Shown here piece after piece: positions 53,053 through 61,623 of a stretch of 64,000 nt of DNA. The position numbers and the translations under genes were made by a program. The stretch is taken from assembly GCA_028278645.1 (NCBI GenBank), contig JANQDZ010000004.1:1-64000 (forward strand). The letters are read 5' to 3'. The number at the start of each line of letters is the position of its first letter. The first letter of the stretch is position 1. Source of the stretch: Longimicrobiales bacterium (lineage in GTDB: Bacteria > Gemmatimonadota > Gemmatimonadetes > Longimicrobiales > Gaopeijiaceae). A model generated the notes under the pieces. It searched no databases. It was given only the letters and a program-made list of their open reading frames with translations, and was not told the DNA's origin.

Positions 53053-53217
53053 ATGCCCACGTATGACTACGTCTGTAAAAAGTGCGGACACTCTTTTCAG
53101 CGCCTGGAGAAGATCTCCGAACACGGAACCAAGAAGGTCAAATGCCCTGAGTGCAAGAGCACGAGGGTAGAGCAGGTCTTCGGATCGATCTTCGTCAAGA
53201 CTTCCAGGAAGAGTTGA
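53053..53217 (+). CDS. FmdB-family zinc ribbon protein
   Basis: A 54-residue protein of the FmdB type. It has two CxxC pairs (CKKC and CPEC) 21 residues apart and the family start MPTYDYVC. Members are putative regulatory proteins with a zinc ribbon; their role is not established. GGAGAAAAA precedes the ATG, 59 bp after the serine hydrolase gene stop. It ends convergently near the small-protein genes on the opposite strand. Its size is usual for the short FmdB members. Confidence 0.9.
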   Translation: MPTYDYVCKKCGHSFQRLEKISEHGTKKVKCPECKSTRVEQVFGSIFVKTSRKS

Positions 53218-53229
53218 GCTGAGAAAACG

Positions 53230-53367
53230 TCAGCTCTCCTCCTCCCTGGCGAACCTCCTGTAGAGCAGGTACGTCCCCAGGAAGGACCCGACGAACAGCA
53301 GCGCCGGGATTACAACAGTCCAGACCACCCCTCCAATGGGCGGATCGACGGGAAGCGGTGCCATCAT
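53230..53367 (-). CDS. Small single-pass membrane protein downstream of the SSS symporter (second)
   Basis: A 45-residue protein with one helix (VVWTVVIPALLFVGSFLGTYLLY) and a basic-acidic tail RRFAREEES. The start (ATGATG at 53367) overlaps the preceding small gene's stop as ATGA. GGAGGGAGGGGA precedes it, a very strong ribosome site. It is the third gene of the symporter operon. Such small proteins are known as accessory subunits of some sodium:solute symporters, but this one has no name-level match. Confidence 0.7.
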   Translation of the reverse strand: MMAPLPVDPPIGGVVWTVVIPALLFVGSFLGTYLLYRRFAREEES

Positions 53368-53480
53368 TCCCCTCCCTCCTGGTGCCGCTTTTTCCATCCA
53401 TACCAAGCCAGGGCCATCCCCAGGAAAGAGGCAACGTAGGCGATGCTCATGCCGATAACGGTTACGAGTCCTTGTTCCAT
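53364..53480 (-). CDS. Small single-pass membrane protein downstream of the SSS symporter (first)
   Basis: A 38-residue protein with one helix (GMSIAYVASFLGMALAWYGW), followed by KKRHQEGGE. The start ATG 53480 lies 2 bp after the symporter stop and follows GGAGGGGAGGC at a good distance. The shape, an extracellular or periplasmic N-terminus, one helix ending in YGW and a basic tail, resembles the symporter small accessory proteins seen next to SSS transporters. It overlaps the next small gene by ATGA. The match is by pattern only. Confidence 0.7.
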   Translation of the reverse strand: MEQGLVTVIGMSIAYVASFLGMALAWYGWKKRHQEGGE

Positions 53481-53482
53481 GA

Positions 53483-55423
53483 TTATGCCTCCCCTCCGGA
53501 TCCGACGGGGCCAGATCCCTCCTGCTGCCACCGGACCCCTCTCTCCAACTCCTCCAGGTACTTCGCCTGACGCTGCTCGTACTCTCCTGAAACTGCTCGG
53601 AGTTTGGGATCGATGAGCCAGTAAATGACCAGGGTCCCGGCAATGGCCAGAAGCGTGAGGACGATGCCCCCGGGCCTCAGCACCAGAATCGACGCCACAC
53701 CGATCATGAACGAGGCCATGACCAGGGGTGACAGTCCGATGACGATCCAGTCCTCCCTGGTCCACTCCTCGGCCTCAGCCGCCGACCAGCTCCTCTTGAT
53801 GAGGGGCCGGCGACCGGCCCGTTGGGTCATTCCATCGCCCGCGGCCGCTGTTCCTTCATCGATGAGCCCTCGCCGGACCGCCTCCCGGTGTACCGGACCC
53901 CACCAGCCCAGTGGCCGAGTCTGGAGGTAGTACCGGATCAGGTGATCCATATCCTCGGGTTTCGTGAGGAGGGTCGCAGGGAAGAATACCGCCGCGCCCA
54001 GGGCCATGAGGAGCCAGAACTGTAGGTAGTCAGGAAGCGGCGGGAATACCCCGAAGGCAGGCAGGATCCAAACCACCAGCCACGCCACCCCCAGGTTTGC
54101 GATCCAGGCCGAGAGGTAACCCCAGGCGTTGAAGCGCCACCATACAACCTGAAGGATGTTGGGAAGCCAGATCCCGGCCATCATCAACCAGAGCGCGAAG
54201 ATCAACCACTGGGTGATCTCCTGCATCATCATCCCGTAGAAGAACGACCCGATGAGGAGAACGGCGGTGGCCGCCCTCCCCACCCAGACCAGCTCCTTCT
54301 CCGAGGCTTGGGGTTTCAGGTACCGCTGGAACAGGTCCCGGGTGAAATACAGGGCGCCCAAGTTCAGGTGGCTCGAGATCGTGGAAAGGTGGATGGCCAG
54401 GATGGCTGCAAAGAAAACCCCGACCAAACCGGCTGGCAGCAGCTCGAATCCCAGCCGGAACCAACCGAGCTCGTAGTCCGCCGCATCGACGATGCCCGGA
54501 GCCAGAACAAAAAACGCCAGAATGGACGCCGCCCAGAAGCCGTTCCGTATGAGGGTGATGGCTCCTCCGGCCCAGATCCCATAGGCCGCATCCCGCACCG
54601 ACCCGGCCGACTGGATACGCTGAGCCTCCGGGTACCAGTCGATACTGGTCCCCATGCCGAAGCCCCCCACAACCGCAATGACAAGCATCGTCAACCACCA
54701 CGCGGCCGGGAAATCGCCCGAAAAGAGACCCGTAAAAGCAAATGCGTCCATCCTCCATCCTTCCCCCATCTCCACGAGGCGTCCCGCCAGGTCCCCGGGC
54801 CCACCCACAGCAGCGATCCCCACCAACGAAACGATGAGGATGGCAAAAATCGCGACGATGCCTTGGAGGAAGTCACCCATGACCACACCCCAATAGCCCG
54901 CCACGAGGGTGTAAGCCGCGGTGATCAAAGTTGGGAAAACCAAACCGACCCATACCGGCCAGCCGAACACGAGGGCACCCACCTTACCCATTGCCATGCC
55001 CACCCAGCCCAGAATGAACATGTTCATGAACACCTGCCAGCCTGCCAGCCACCCCCTGAGGAGCTCCGCCCCAAAGCCACCGAACCGCATCACCTGCCAC
55101 TCGGCCTGAGAGTAGGCCAGCGAACGGCGGAATATTCGGGCCGAAACGAAGGATCCGATGGCAGTCCAGGCAGTGAAGAACGTGTACCAGAGGCCCCTAT
55201 ACCCGTGGGCGTAGATCACACCTGTGACCCACATGGGGGTGTCGGTGGCCGTATGGGTACTGAACACGCTGGAAGCCGGCAGCCACCAGGGCAGTCGGCG
55301 TCCCGCCAGGAAGAAGTCGGACTCGGACCGCCGGGCGAGGCGGTAGAAGAAGAACGCACCCCCGACCATGAGGAGGAGGAAAGCGCCGGCCCAGAACCAG
55401 TCCAGGGCGGTGAAGTCGATCAA
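53483..55423 (-). CDS. Sodium:solute symporter (SSS family), long form
   Basis: A 646-residue transporter with about 13-15 helices. The N-terminal hallmark (LDWFWAGAFLLLMVGG, then SDFFLAGRRLPWWLPASSVFSTHTATDTP) is an SSS family feature, and Na+-site block ILAIHLSTISSHLNLGALYFTRDLF is near the expected helix 8. The C-terminal 100 residues hold two extra helices and a charged tail. The start is TTG 55423, with GAGGGACCA upstream. It heads a minus-strand operon with two tiny membrane proteins. The substrate is not resolved. The divergent 55450 gene starts only 26 bp away. Confidence 0.88.
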   Translation of the reverse strand: MIDFTALDWFWAGAFLLLMVGGAFFFYRLARRSESDFFLAGRRLPWWLPASSVFSTHTATDTPMWVTGVIYAHGYRGLWYTFFTAWTAIGSFVSARIFRRSLAYSQAEWQVMRFGGFGAELLRGWLAGWQVFMNMFILGWVGMAMGKVGALVFGWPVWVGLVFPTLITAAYTLVAGYWGVVMGDFLQGIVAIFAILIVSLVGIAAVGGPGDLAGRLVEMGEGWRMDAFAFTGLFSGDFPAAWWLTMLVIAVVGGFGMGTSIDWYPEAQRIQSAGSVRDAAYGIWAGGAITLIRNGFWAASILAFFVLAPGIVDAADYELGWFRLGFELLPAGLVGVFFAAILAIHLSTISSHLNLGALYFTRDLFQRYLKPQASEKELVWVGRAATAVLLIGSFFYGMMMQEITQWLIFALWLMMAGIWLPNILQVVWWRFNAWGYLSAWIANLGVAWLVVWILPAFGVFPPLPDYLQFWLLMALGAAVFFPATLLTKPEDMDHLIRYYLQTRPLGWWGPVHREAVRRGLIDEGTAAAGDGMTQRAGRRPLIKRSWSAAEAEEWTREDWIVIGLSPLVMASFMIGVASILVLRPGGIVLTLLAIAGTLVIYWLIDPKLRAVSGEYEQRQAKYLEELERGVRWQQEGSGPVGSGGEA

Positions 55424-55449
55424 TGGTCCCTCGAAACCGAGAAAGGACG

Positions 55450-56406
55450 ATGGGGGAGGGCATTCCTGCCCCCCATTCGGACGGAACGAAGCTATGGGAG
55501 GCTATTCGAACCCACAACGCGGAGGGACGGCCCGTCAATCTCCCGGGGGGTGGTCCTGAGGGGGTGAAACCCCGACCTTTATGGACTCATTTTTTCGGCC
55601 CCGGGCAACCCGGGACCCAGCTTGATAAGGGAGTCATCAACGTGGCTGATCATCTCGCCGCTTTAGGTATCGGAAGCTCGTCGCCACAGGAACGACAGGA
55701 TCAGGTCCGACAGATCCTCAAAGACTCGCAGCCCCATTCGCAGCGAGCCGACAGCATGACCCTCCGCTGGCACGATCCGTCGGGAGCAGAGTTGTGGATA
55801 TATGTGGACCAGACGGGAACCATGAAATCGGTCCAGCCCCATTATTCCGGGGGTCCGAGGATCAGGTTGGAGATTCAAGCCATCCTGGATAGGGCCGAGG
55901 TGAGTCCGTATGACGGCGGTTTCCTGGGTCTGACCCAGACGGGCGGCTCGAACCCTTCGTTGGGCGGAGGCTTCCCCATCGTTTTTGACGCGCCGGACTT
56001 CCCTGATGTGAAGGAGGTCATACTCACGGCGAAGCACGATGTCGAGCTAGCCGGATTCGCGGTGGAGCTCAACGTGTACCCCACCGAAGAAGCCTTTAGA
56101 GACGCTCAGCCCGACCTGAACCCTCTGGGTGTGCCCGCCTTTATCCCGGCCGGGATGATGGCACAGATGGAGGGAGGGCAACCGACGGCTCATGCACTGA
56201 TGGTGGGCCGTGTTTTGGATGCCAAGAGAGTGACAAACGAGCTCACCGAGCGTGAGTTCGTCCGGGTCCAGATGGAGACCCCGGCCGGGCCCATCGATCT
56301 GATCGTTGACCCGGGACTTCTGGAGGAACTTCCGGAGAACGGCCACATCATCCAAACCGGAGCCTGGCTCTCCGGGCGGATCGCACCTGAGAACGACGAG
56401 AAATAG
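55450..56406 (+). CDS. Protein of unknown function
   Basis: A 318-residue soluble protein with no signal peptide. The N-terminal 60 residues are polar and Gly/Pro-rich; residues about 70-310 are mixed alpha/beta (for example PIVFDAPDFPDVKEVILTAKHDVELAGFAVELNVYPTEEAF). The C-terminal RVLDAKRVTNELTEREFVRVQMETPAGPIDLIVDP forms an OB-like or beta-barrel segment that could be a nucleic-acid or ligand domain. No family is recognised. ATG 55450 follows AAAGGA. It stands just before the mannosidase operon, on the same strand, with 22 bp to the next gene. Confidence 0.6.
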   Translation: MGEGIPAPHSDGTKLWEAIRTHNAEGRPVNLPGGGPEGVKPRPLWTHFFGPGQPGTQLDKGVINVADHLAALGIGSSSPQERQDQVRQILKDSQPHSQRADSMTLRWHDPSGAELWIYVDQTGTMKSVQPHYSGGPRIRLEIQAILDRAEVSPYDGGFLGLTQTGGSNPSLGGGFPIVFDAPDFPDVKEVILTAKHDVELAGFAVELNVYPTEEAFRDAQPDLNPLGVPAFIPAGMMAQMEGGQPTAHALMVGRVLDAKRVTNELTEREFVRVQMETPAGPIDLIVDPGLLEELPENGHIIQTGAWLSGRIAPENDEK

Positions 56407-56428
56407 AGACACGCGACCGGCGGACGCC

Positions 56429-57940
56429 ATGACCGACATTCCCGGGAAAGACCACCGCGATCCCTCCAGGCGAGACTTCCTGAAGAAGGGAGGGGCCGCG
56501 GCCCTGGGGGCTTCCATTCTCGGAGGGGAGAGGAGCAAAGGACCTTCCACCCAAAACCCGTCACCTGGGCCACGGGCCATCCAAGTCGGTCCCGGCCGCT
56601 CGCAGGACTTTGACTCCCGACGGCCACCCGTGGGAGAGCGAAAGTTCCGCTCCCAGGGGGTCGAGGAAACCATCCGCCGGGTATCGCAAGACATCGCCGA
56701 CCCCGAATTGGCCTGGCTCTTCGGAAACTGCTTCCCGAACACGCTGGACACGACGGTGGACTTCGGGACATTGGATGGGAAGCCGGACACCTTCGTCATC
56801 ACCGGTGACATCGAAGCCATGTGGCTCCGGGACTCCACCGCCCAGGTATGGCCCTATCTCCCACTGACACCCCAGGACCTGGAGCTACGGCAACTCATCA
56901 GAGGAGTCATTCACCGTCAGACCCGGTGCATCCTCATCGATCCCTATGCCAACGCCTTCAACAAAGAGGCTGGGGAGAGCCCTTGGGCCGATGACCTCAC
57001 CCAGATGAAACCGGAGCTCCACGAGCGGAAGTGGGAGATCGACTCCCTCTGTTATCCCATCCGCCTGGCGTACGCCTACTGGAAGACTACCGGGGACGAG
57101 TTGCCCTTCGACAGTGAGTGGCGGGAGGCCATGGGGCTGATCCTCAGAACTTTCCGGGAGCAGCAACGGAAGGAGGACCAAGGACCCTATAAGTTCCAAA
57201 GGGTCACCGGGTGGCAGACCGACACCGTGGCGGGAGCGGGTTGGGGGAATCCCATTCGACCGGTGGGACTCATCGTGAGCATTTTCCGACCCTCCGACGA
57301 CGCCACCACCTTTCCTTTCCTGGTTCCGTCCAACCAGTTCGCGGTGGTTTCTCTTCTTCAGCTCGCGGAGATGGTCAGGGGAATCCTGGGTGGCGTAGCC
57401 TTCGCCCGGGAACTGGAAACGCTGGCGAACGAGGTAAGGGAGGCGCTGTTCGCCCACGCCGTGGTGACCCACCCGGCCTACGGAGAAGTGTGGGCGTACG
57501 AGGTGGACGGATTCGGGAATCGTCACTACATGGACGATGCGAACATCCCCAGTCTCCTATCCCTTCCCTACCTCGGAGCGTGTGCGGCGGATGATCCCCT
57601 GTACCAGAGGACTCGCGCCTTCGCCCTGGGGCCGGATAACCCTTACTACTTCCAGGGTGAAGCAGGCGACGGAATTGGCGGGCCCCACGTGGGCCTCGAG
57701 ATGATCTGGCCCCTGGGGATCACGATGCGGGCTCTCACCTCAAACGATGATGCCGAAATCGCTCGATGCCTTCAGATGTTGAAGGAAACCCACGGGGGCA
57801 CGGGCTTCATGCATGAGTCTTTCCATCAAGACGATCCGACACGGTTCACCCGAGAGTGGTTCGCATGGGCGAACACCCTCTTCGGGGAGCTGATTCTCAA
57901 GGTACATCAAGAACGGCCACAGCTTTTGACGGCTCGCTGA
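56429..57940 (+). CDS. GH125 exo-alpha-1,6-mannosidase with Tat signal
   Basis: A 503-residue glycoside hydrolase of family GH125, which removes alpha-1,6-linked mannose by an inverting mechanism. The Tat-type signal RRDFLKKGGAAALGAS lies near residues 14-29. Family blocks are GDIEAMWLRDSTAQVWPYLPL, FNKEAGESPW, EIDSLCYPIRLAYAYWK, HYMDDANIPSLLSLPYLG and a C-terminal GFMHESFHQDDPTRFTREWFAWAN. All are typical. The start at 56429 puts the Tat motif at the N-terminus. It is followed 29 bp later by the GH92-GH47 gene. Its substrate is probably the alpha-1,6 branch of a mannose-rich glycan. Confidence 0.93.
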   Translation: MTDIPGKDHRDPSRRDFLKKGGAAALGASILGGERSKGPSTQNPSPGPRAIQVGPGRSQDFDSRRPPVGERKFRSQGVEETIRRVSQDIADPELAWLFGNCFPNTLDTTVDFGTLDGKPDTFVITGDIEAMWLRDSTAQVWPYLPLTPQDLELRQLIRGVIHRQTRCILIDPYANAFNKEAGESPWADDLTQMKPELHERKWEIDSLCYPIRLAYAYWKTTGDELPFDSEWREAMGLILRTFREQQRKEDQGPYKFQRVTGWQTDTVAGAGWGNPIRPVGLIVSIFRPSDDATTFPFLVPSNQFAVVSLLQLAEMVRGILGGVAFARELETLANEVREALFAHAVVTHPAYGEVWAYEVDGFGNRHYMDDANIPSLLSLPYLGACAADDPLYQRTRAFALGPDNPYYFQGEAGDGIGGPHVGLEMIWPLGITMRALTSNDDAEIARCLQMLKETHGGTGFMHESFHQDDPTRFTREWFAWANTLFGELILKVHQERPQLLTAR

Positions 57941-57969
57941 AGGAAGAAGGCGGCCGCGAAGGAGCTTTT

Positions 57970-60900
57970 ATGACACGCCTGATCTTGTGGGCTGTTTCCG
58001 CCATGGTGCTGGCGGCGGCTTGTCAGCCTCCGGACGCTCAGCCGAGGGACCCCCTCACCCAGTATGTAGATCCCTTCATCGGAACCGGGGGGCATGGCCA
58101 CGTCTACCCAGGAGCTACCGTACCCTGGGGCATGGTTCAGCTCAGCCCTGACCAAGGTCAGGGCGGTTGGGATTGGATCGCCGGTTACAACTGGGTGGAC
58201 AGCCTGCTCGTGGGCTTCAGCCATACCCACCTGAGCGGAACCGGGATCGGGGACCTTCTGGATGTCCTGGTAATGCCGGTTCGGAGTTATTTCCCGGTGA
58301 ACGAGGAGTTCGAAGACCGTTGGGGCCGGTCGGCGAAATCCCGGTTCTCCCATGACCAGGAAGAGGCGTCTCCGGGGTACTACTCGGTGTTCCTGGAGGA
58401 TCAGGAAATCCAGGCAGAGCTCACCGCCACCACCCGCGTAGGGGTGCATCGGTACACCTACCCAACCACGGACCAACCGGCGGTCTTCGTGGACCTGGGC
58501 TACGCCATCAACTGGGACAGGCCGGTGGAGACGAGCGTCAAAGTCGTGAACGACACCCTCGTCACCGGCTACAGGTTCTCCAGCGGATGGGCGCGGGACC
58601 AGAAGCTGTTTTTCGCCATGGTTTTTTCTGATCCCATCCGATCCCTCGCCTTTGCCGATTCGACCATCCCCATGGACGTTTTGGACCGGAACGAGGTGGC
58701 CGCGGGGGACATGAGGGCCACGACCACCGGCCTCAGAGCCCTCTTCGCCTTTGATCCCACGGTCCAAGGCGACGAGCTCTTGATCAAGGTGGGGCTCTCT
58801 TATGTGGATGAGGCCGGGGCCTTGAAAAACGTGGAGGCGGAGGTGCCCGACTGGGACTTCCACCGAGTTCGGAATGAAGCCCGCATGGCCTGGGAGAGCG
58901 AGCTGGGCAAGGTCCGGATCGAAGGAGGTTCGGAGCAGGACCTTCGGACCTTTTATACGTCGCTATACCGGACCCGCCTGGCCCCCATCCTTTTCCAGGA
59001 CGTGGACGACCGGTACCGGGGAGCAGACGGCCAGATCCATACGGCCGAGGGTTATCGGAAGCATGCGATCTATTCCCTCTGGGACACCTTCCGGGCTGCC
59101 CACCCTTTGTTCACTCTGATCGATCCGGACCGGGTGGATGACCTGATCAACTCAATGCTGTCCTACTATGACGAACATGGCCTCCTCCCCGTCTGGTCCC
59201 TGGTGGGGAATGAGACCAATACCATGACCGGGCACCACGCGGTCCCGGTCATCGCCGACGCCTACCTAAAAGGGTACCGGGGGTTCGACGCGGAGAAGGC
59301 CCTTGAGGCCATGATCAAGAGCGCCGACGCCGATCATCGGGGCTTGGCTTCGTACAAGGAGTACGGATACCTGCCCACCGATCTGGAAAACGAGTCGGTC
59401 ACAAAAACCCTGGAATACGCTTTTGACGATTGGGCCATCGCGGCCATGGCCGGCGCCTTGATGGGAGAAATGGAACCAGGATCGTCCGAACACGGGAGAC
59501 TCGAAGCCGAAGAGACTCGCTTCCTTCACCGGGCAGCCAGGTGGGAGAAGCTCCTGGACCCCGACACCCGCTTCATGAGGGGCAAGACGGCGGCGGGCGA
59601 TTGGGCTGAACCGTTCGATCCCCGGCGTTCGGACCACCGGGAAGGGCCCGACTATACGGAAGGAAACGCCTGGCAACACACCTGGTTCGTACCCCACGAC
59701 GCGAGGGGATTGATCGACGGGATGGGCGGGGAGGAGGCATTCCTCGCCAAGCTCGATTCCCTTTTTGAGATGGACTCGGAGATCACGGGTGAGAATGTGC
59801 CCGCCGATATTTCCGGACTGATCGGACAGTACGCTCACGGAAACGAGCCCAGCCACCACATCGCTTACCTCTACAACCACACCGGGCGACCTTGGCAGAC
59901 CGCGGACCGAGTGAGGGAAATCCTCACCACCCAGTACGACGACACACCATTCGGTTTGAGCGGAAACGAGGACTGCGGCCAGATGACGGCGTGGTATGTG
60001 TTGTCGGCCTTGGGGATCTACCCTGCGAACCCGGCGGACGCGAACTGGGTCTTGGGGTCACCTCTTTTTCCTGAAGTCACTGTCGATCTCGGTGACGGAA
60101 GGTCGTTCACGATCTCGGCTCCCGGGGTTTCTGATGAAGCCAGGTACATACAGGCCGCGAGCCTCAACGGGGTGCCCCTGAACCGGACTTACCTGCGGCA
60201 TGACGAGATCGCCGGTGGTGGAGTCCTGGAACTCGAGATGGGCACTGAACCTTCTGTTTGGGGAACCGCCAGAGATGCGCGGCCGCCGAGTCAGTCCGAC
60301 GCGTCCACCGAACCAGGGCCCGACCAGATCCTCGCCGACCTTCCCCCCGACTCGGTGATGGCGCGGGCCGTAAAAGACGAGTTCCTTCACGCGTGGAACG
60401 GGTACCTGGAGCACGCCCGGGGAATGGACGCTCTCCGACCTCTCTCCCAAAGCGGAAGGAACTGGTACGATGCGTCCCTGGTCATGACCCCCCTGGACGC
60501 CTATGACACCATGCTTCTCATGGGCATGGAAGAGGAGGCAGCGGAAGCGAAGGCGTTGATCCTGGACGGTCTGTCGTTTGATCACGACTTCTACGTGCAG
60601 GTGTTCGAGGTGACCATCCGGATTCTGGGGGGATTGCTGACGGCTTACCAGATGAACGGAGATCCCCGATTCCTGGAGCTGGCCACCGACCTCTCCGACA
60701 GGCTACTGCCGGCCTTCGAATCGGCCACGGGGATGCCGTACGTTCGGGTGAACCTCCGGACGGGTGAGAGGGAGGGGCAGGTCAACAACCCTGCGGAGAT
60801 CGGGACCTTGATGCTGGAGTTCGGGGCCCTCAGCCGGTTCACCGGAAACCCGGTCTACTACGAAAAGGCGAGAGCCGCCGTGGAAGCCCTCTTCGCTCGC

Positions 60901-61623
60901 CGCTCGGGCATTGGGCTGGTCGGGACCACTATCGACGTAGAGACGGGCGAGTGGCAGAACACCTCCTCCCACATCTCGGGGATGATCGATTCGTACTACG
61001 AGTATCTGCTGAAGGCCTGGATCCTCTTTGATGATGACGATTTCAAGGAAATGTGGGAAGCCAGCGTGGGGCCGGTAAACCGGTACCTGGCGGATGAAGT
61101 CGAGGGGGCTCTCTGGTACGGCCACGCCGACATGGTTACCGGGGAGCGAACTGCCACGAGGTTCGGGGCGTTGGACGCTTTCTGGCCCGGCGTCTTGGCC
61201 TTGGCCGGAGACATGGATCGCGCCTCACGCCTCATGGAGTCGGTCCACTCCATGTGGACCACCTTCGACGTCGAGCCGGAGCAGATGGACTACACCGCCA
61301 TGGAGGTCGTCCACGGCGGGTACCCGTTACGGCCGGAAGCCATAGAGTCGGCCTACATCCTTTATACTCTGACGGGAGACGATCGGTATAGAGCCATGGG
61401 GTGGGACATCTTCCAACGAATCGTCGAATGGTGCCGAAACGACGTGGGGTATGCTCACCTGGAGGACGTCCGGACCAAGGAACAGTCCGACGCCATGGAA
61501 AGCTTCTTCTTGGCCGAGACGCTGAAGTACGCATACCTGCTCTTCGCCCCCGACGGCACTCTGGATTTCCATAGCGTGATCTTCAACACCGAAGCCCACC
61601 CGCTGAGGAGGATCTGGGAATGA
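57970..61623 (+). CDS. GH92-GH47 fusion lipoprotein, two alpha-mannosidase domains
   Basis: A 1217-residue lipoprotein (lipobox VLAAAC). Residues about 25-755 are GH92: DPFIGTGGHGHVYPGATVP, GFSHTHLSGTG, GNETNTMTGHHAVP and GNEDCGQMTAWYVLSALG. GH92 enzymes are Ca2+-dependent exo-alpha-mannosidases, often alpha-1,2. An Ala/Ser/Pro linker covers about 760-795. Residues about 797-1217 are GH47, with E880 in VFEVTIRILGGLLTAY, D1007 in IDSYYEYLLKAW, E1123 in RPEAIESAY, then ESFFLAETLKYAY and the Ca2+-ligand Thr1207 in FNTEAHPL. These are the catalytic and metal residues of ER-mannosidase I/EDEM-type enzymes. AAGGAG precedes the ATG at 57970. Overlap ATGA with the next gene. Confidence 0.92.
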   Translation: MTRLILWAVSAMVLAAACQPPDAQPRDPLTQYVDPFIGTGGHGHVYPGATVPWGMVQLSPDQGQGGWDWIAGYNWVDSLLVGFSHTHLSGTGIGDLLDVLVMPVRSYFPVNEEFEDRWGRSAKSRFSHDQEEASPGYYSVFLEDQEIQAELTATTRVGVHRYTYPTTDQPAVFVDLGYAINWDRPVETSVKVVNDTLVTGYRFSSGWARDQKLFFAMVFSDPIRSLAFADSTIPMDVLDRNEVAAGDMRATTTGLRALFAFDPTVQGDELLIKVGLSYVDEAGALKNVEAEVPDWDFHRVRNEARMAWESELGKVRIEGGSEQDLRTFYTSLYRTRLAPILFQDVDDRYRGADGQIHTAEGYRKHAIYSLWDTFRAAHPLFTLIDPDRVDDLINSMLSYYDEHGLLPVWSLVGNETNTMTGHHAVPVIADAYLKGYRGFDAEKALEAMIKSADADHRGLASYKEYGYLPTDLENESVTKTLEYAFDDWAIAAMAGALMGEMEPGSSEHGRLEAEETRFLHRAARWEKLLDPDTRFMRGKTAAGDWAEPFDPRRSDHREGPDYTEGNAWQHTWFVPHDARGLIDGMGGEEAFLAKLDSLFEMDSEITGENVPADISGLIGQYAHGNEPSHHIAYLYNHTGRPWQTADRVREILTTQYDDTPFGLSGNEDCGQMTAWYVLSALGIYPANPADANWVLGSPLFPEVTVDLGDGRSFTISAPGVSDEARYIQAASLNGVPLNRTYLRHDEIAGGGVLELEMGTEPSVWGTARDARPPSQSDASTEPGPDQILADLPPDSVMARAVKDEFLHAWNGYLEHARGMDALRPLSQSGRNWYDASLVMTPLDAYDTMLLMGMEEEAAEAKALILDGLSFDHDFYVQVFEVTIRILGGLLTAYQMNGDPRFLELATDLSDRLLPAFESATGMPYVRVNLRTGEREGQVNNPAEIGTLMLEFGALSRFTGNPVYYEKARAAVEALFARRSGIGLVGTTIDVETGEWQNTSSHISGMIDSYYEYLLKAWILFDDDDFKEMWEASVGPVNRYLADEVEGALWYGHADMVTGERTATRFGALDAFWPGVLALAGDMDRASRLMESVHSMWTTFDVEPEQMDYTAMEVVHGGYPLRPEAIESAYILYTLTGDDRYRAMGWDIFQRIVEWCRNDVGYAHLEDVRTKEQSDAMESFFLAETLKYAYLLFAPDGTLDFHSVIFNTEAHPLRRIWE

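Noticed and set aside
54308-55567. A 419-codon plus-strand frame opposite the SSS symporter
   Set aside because: Pro/Glu/His-rich translation with no fold pattern; the minus strand encodes a clear transporter.
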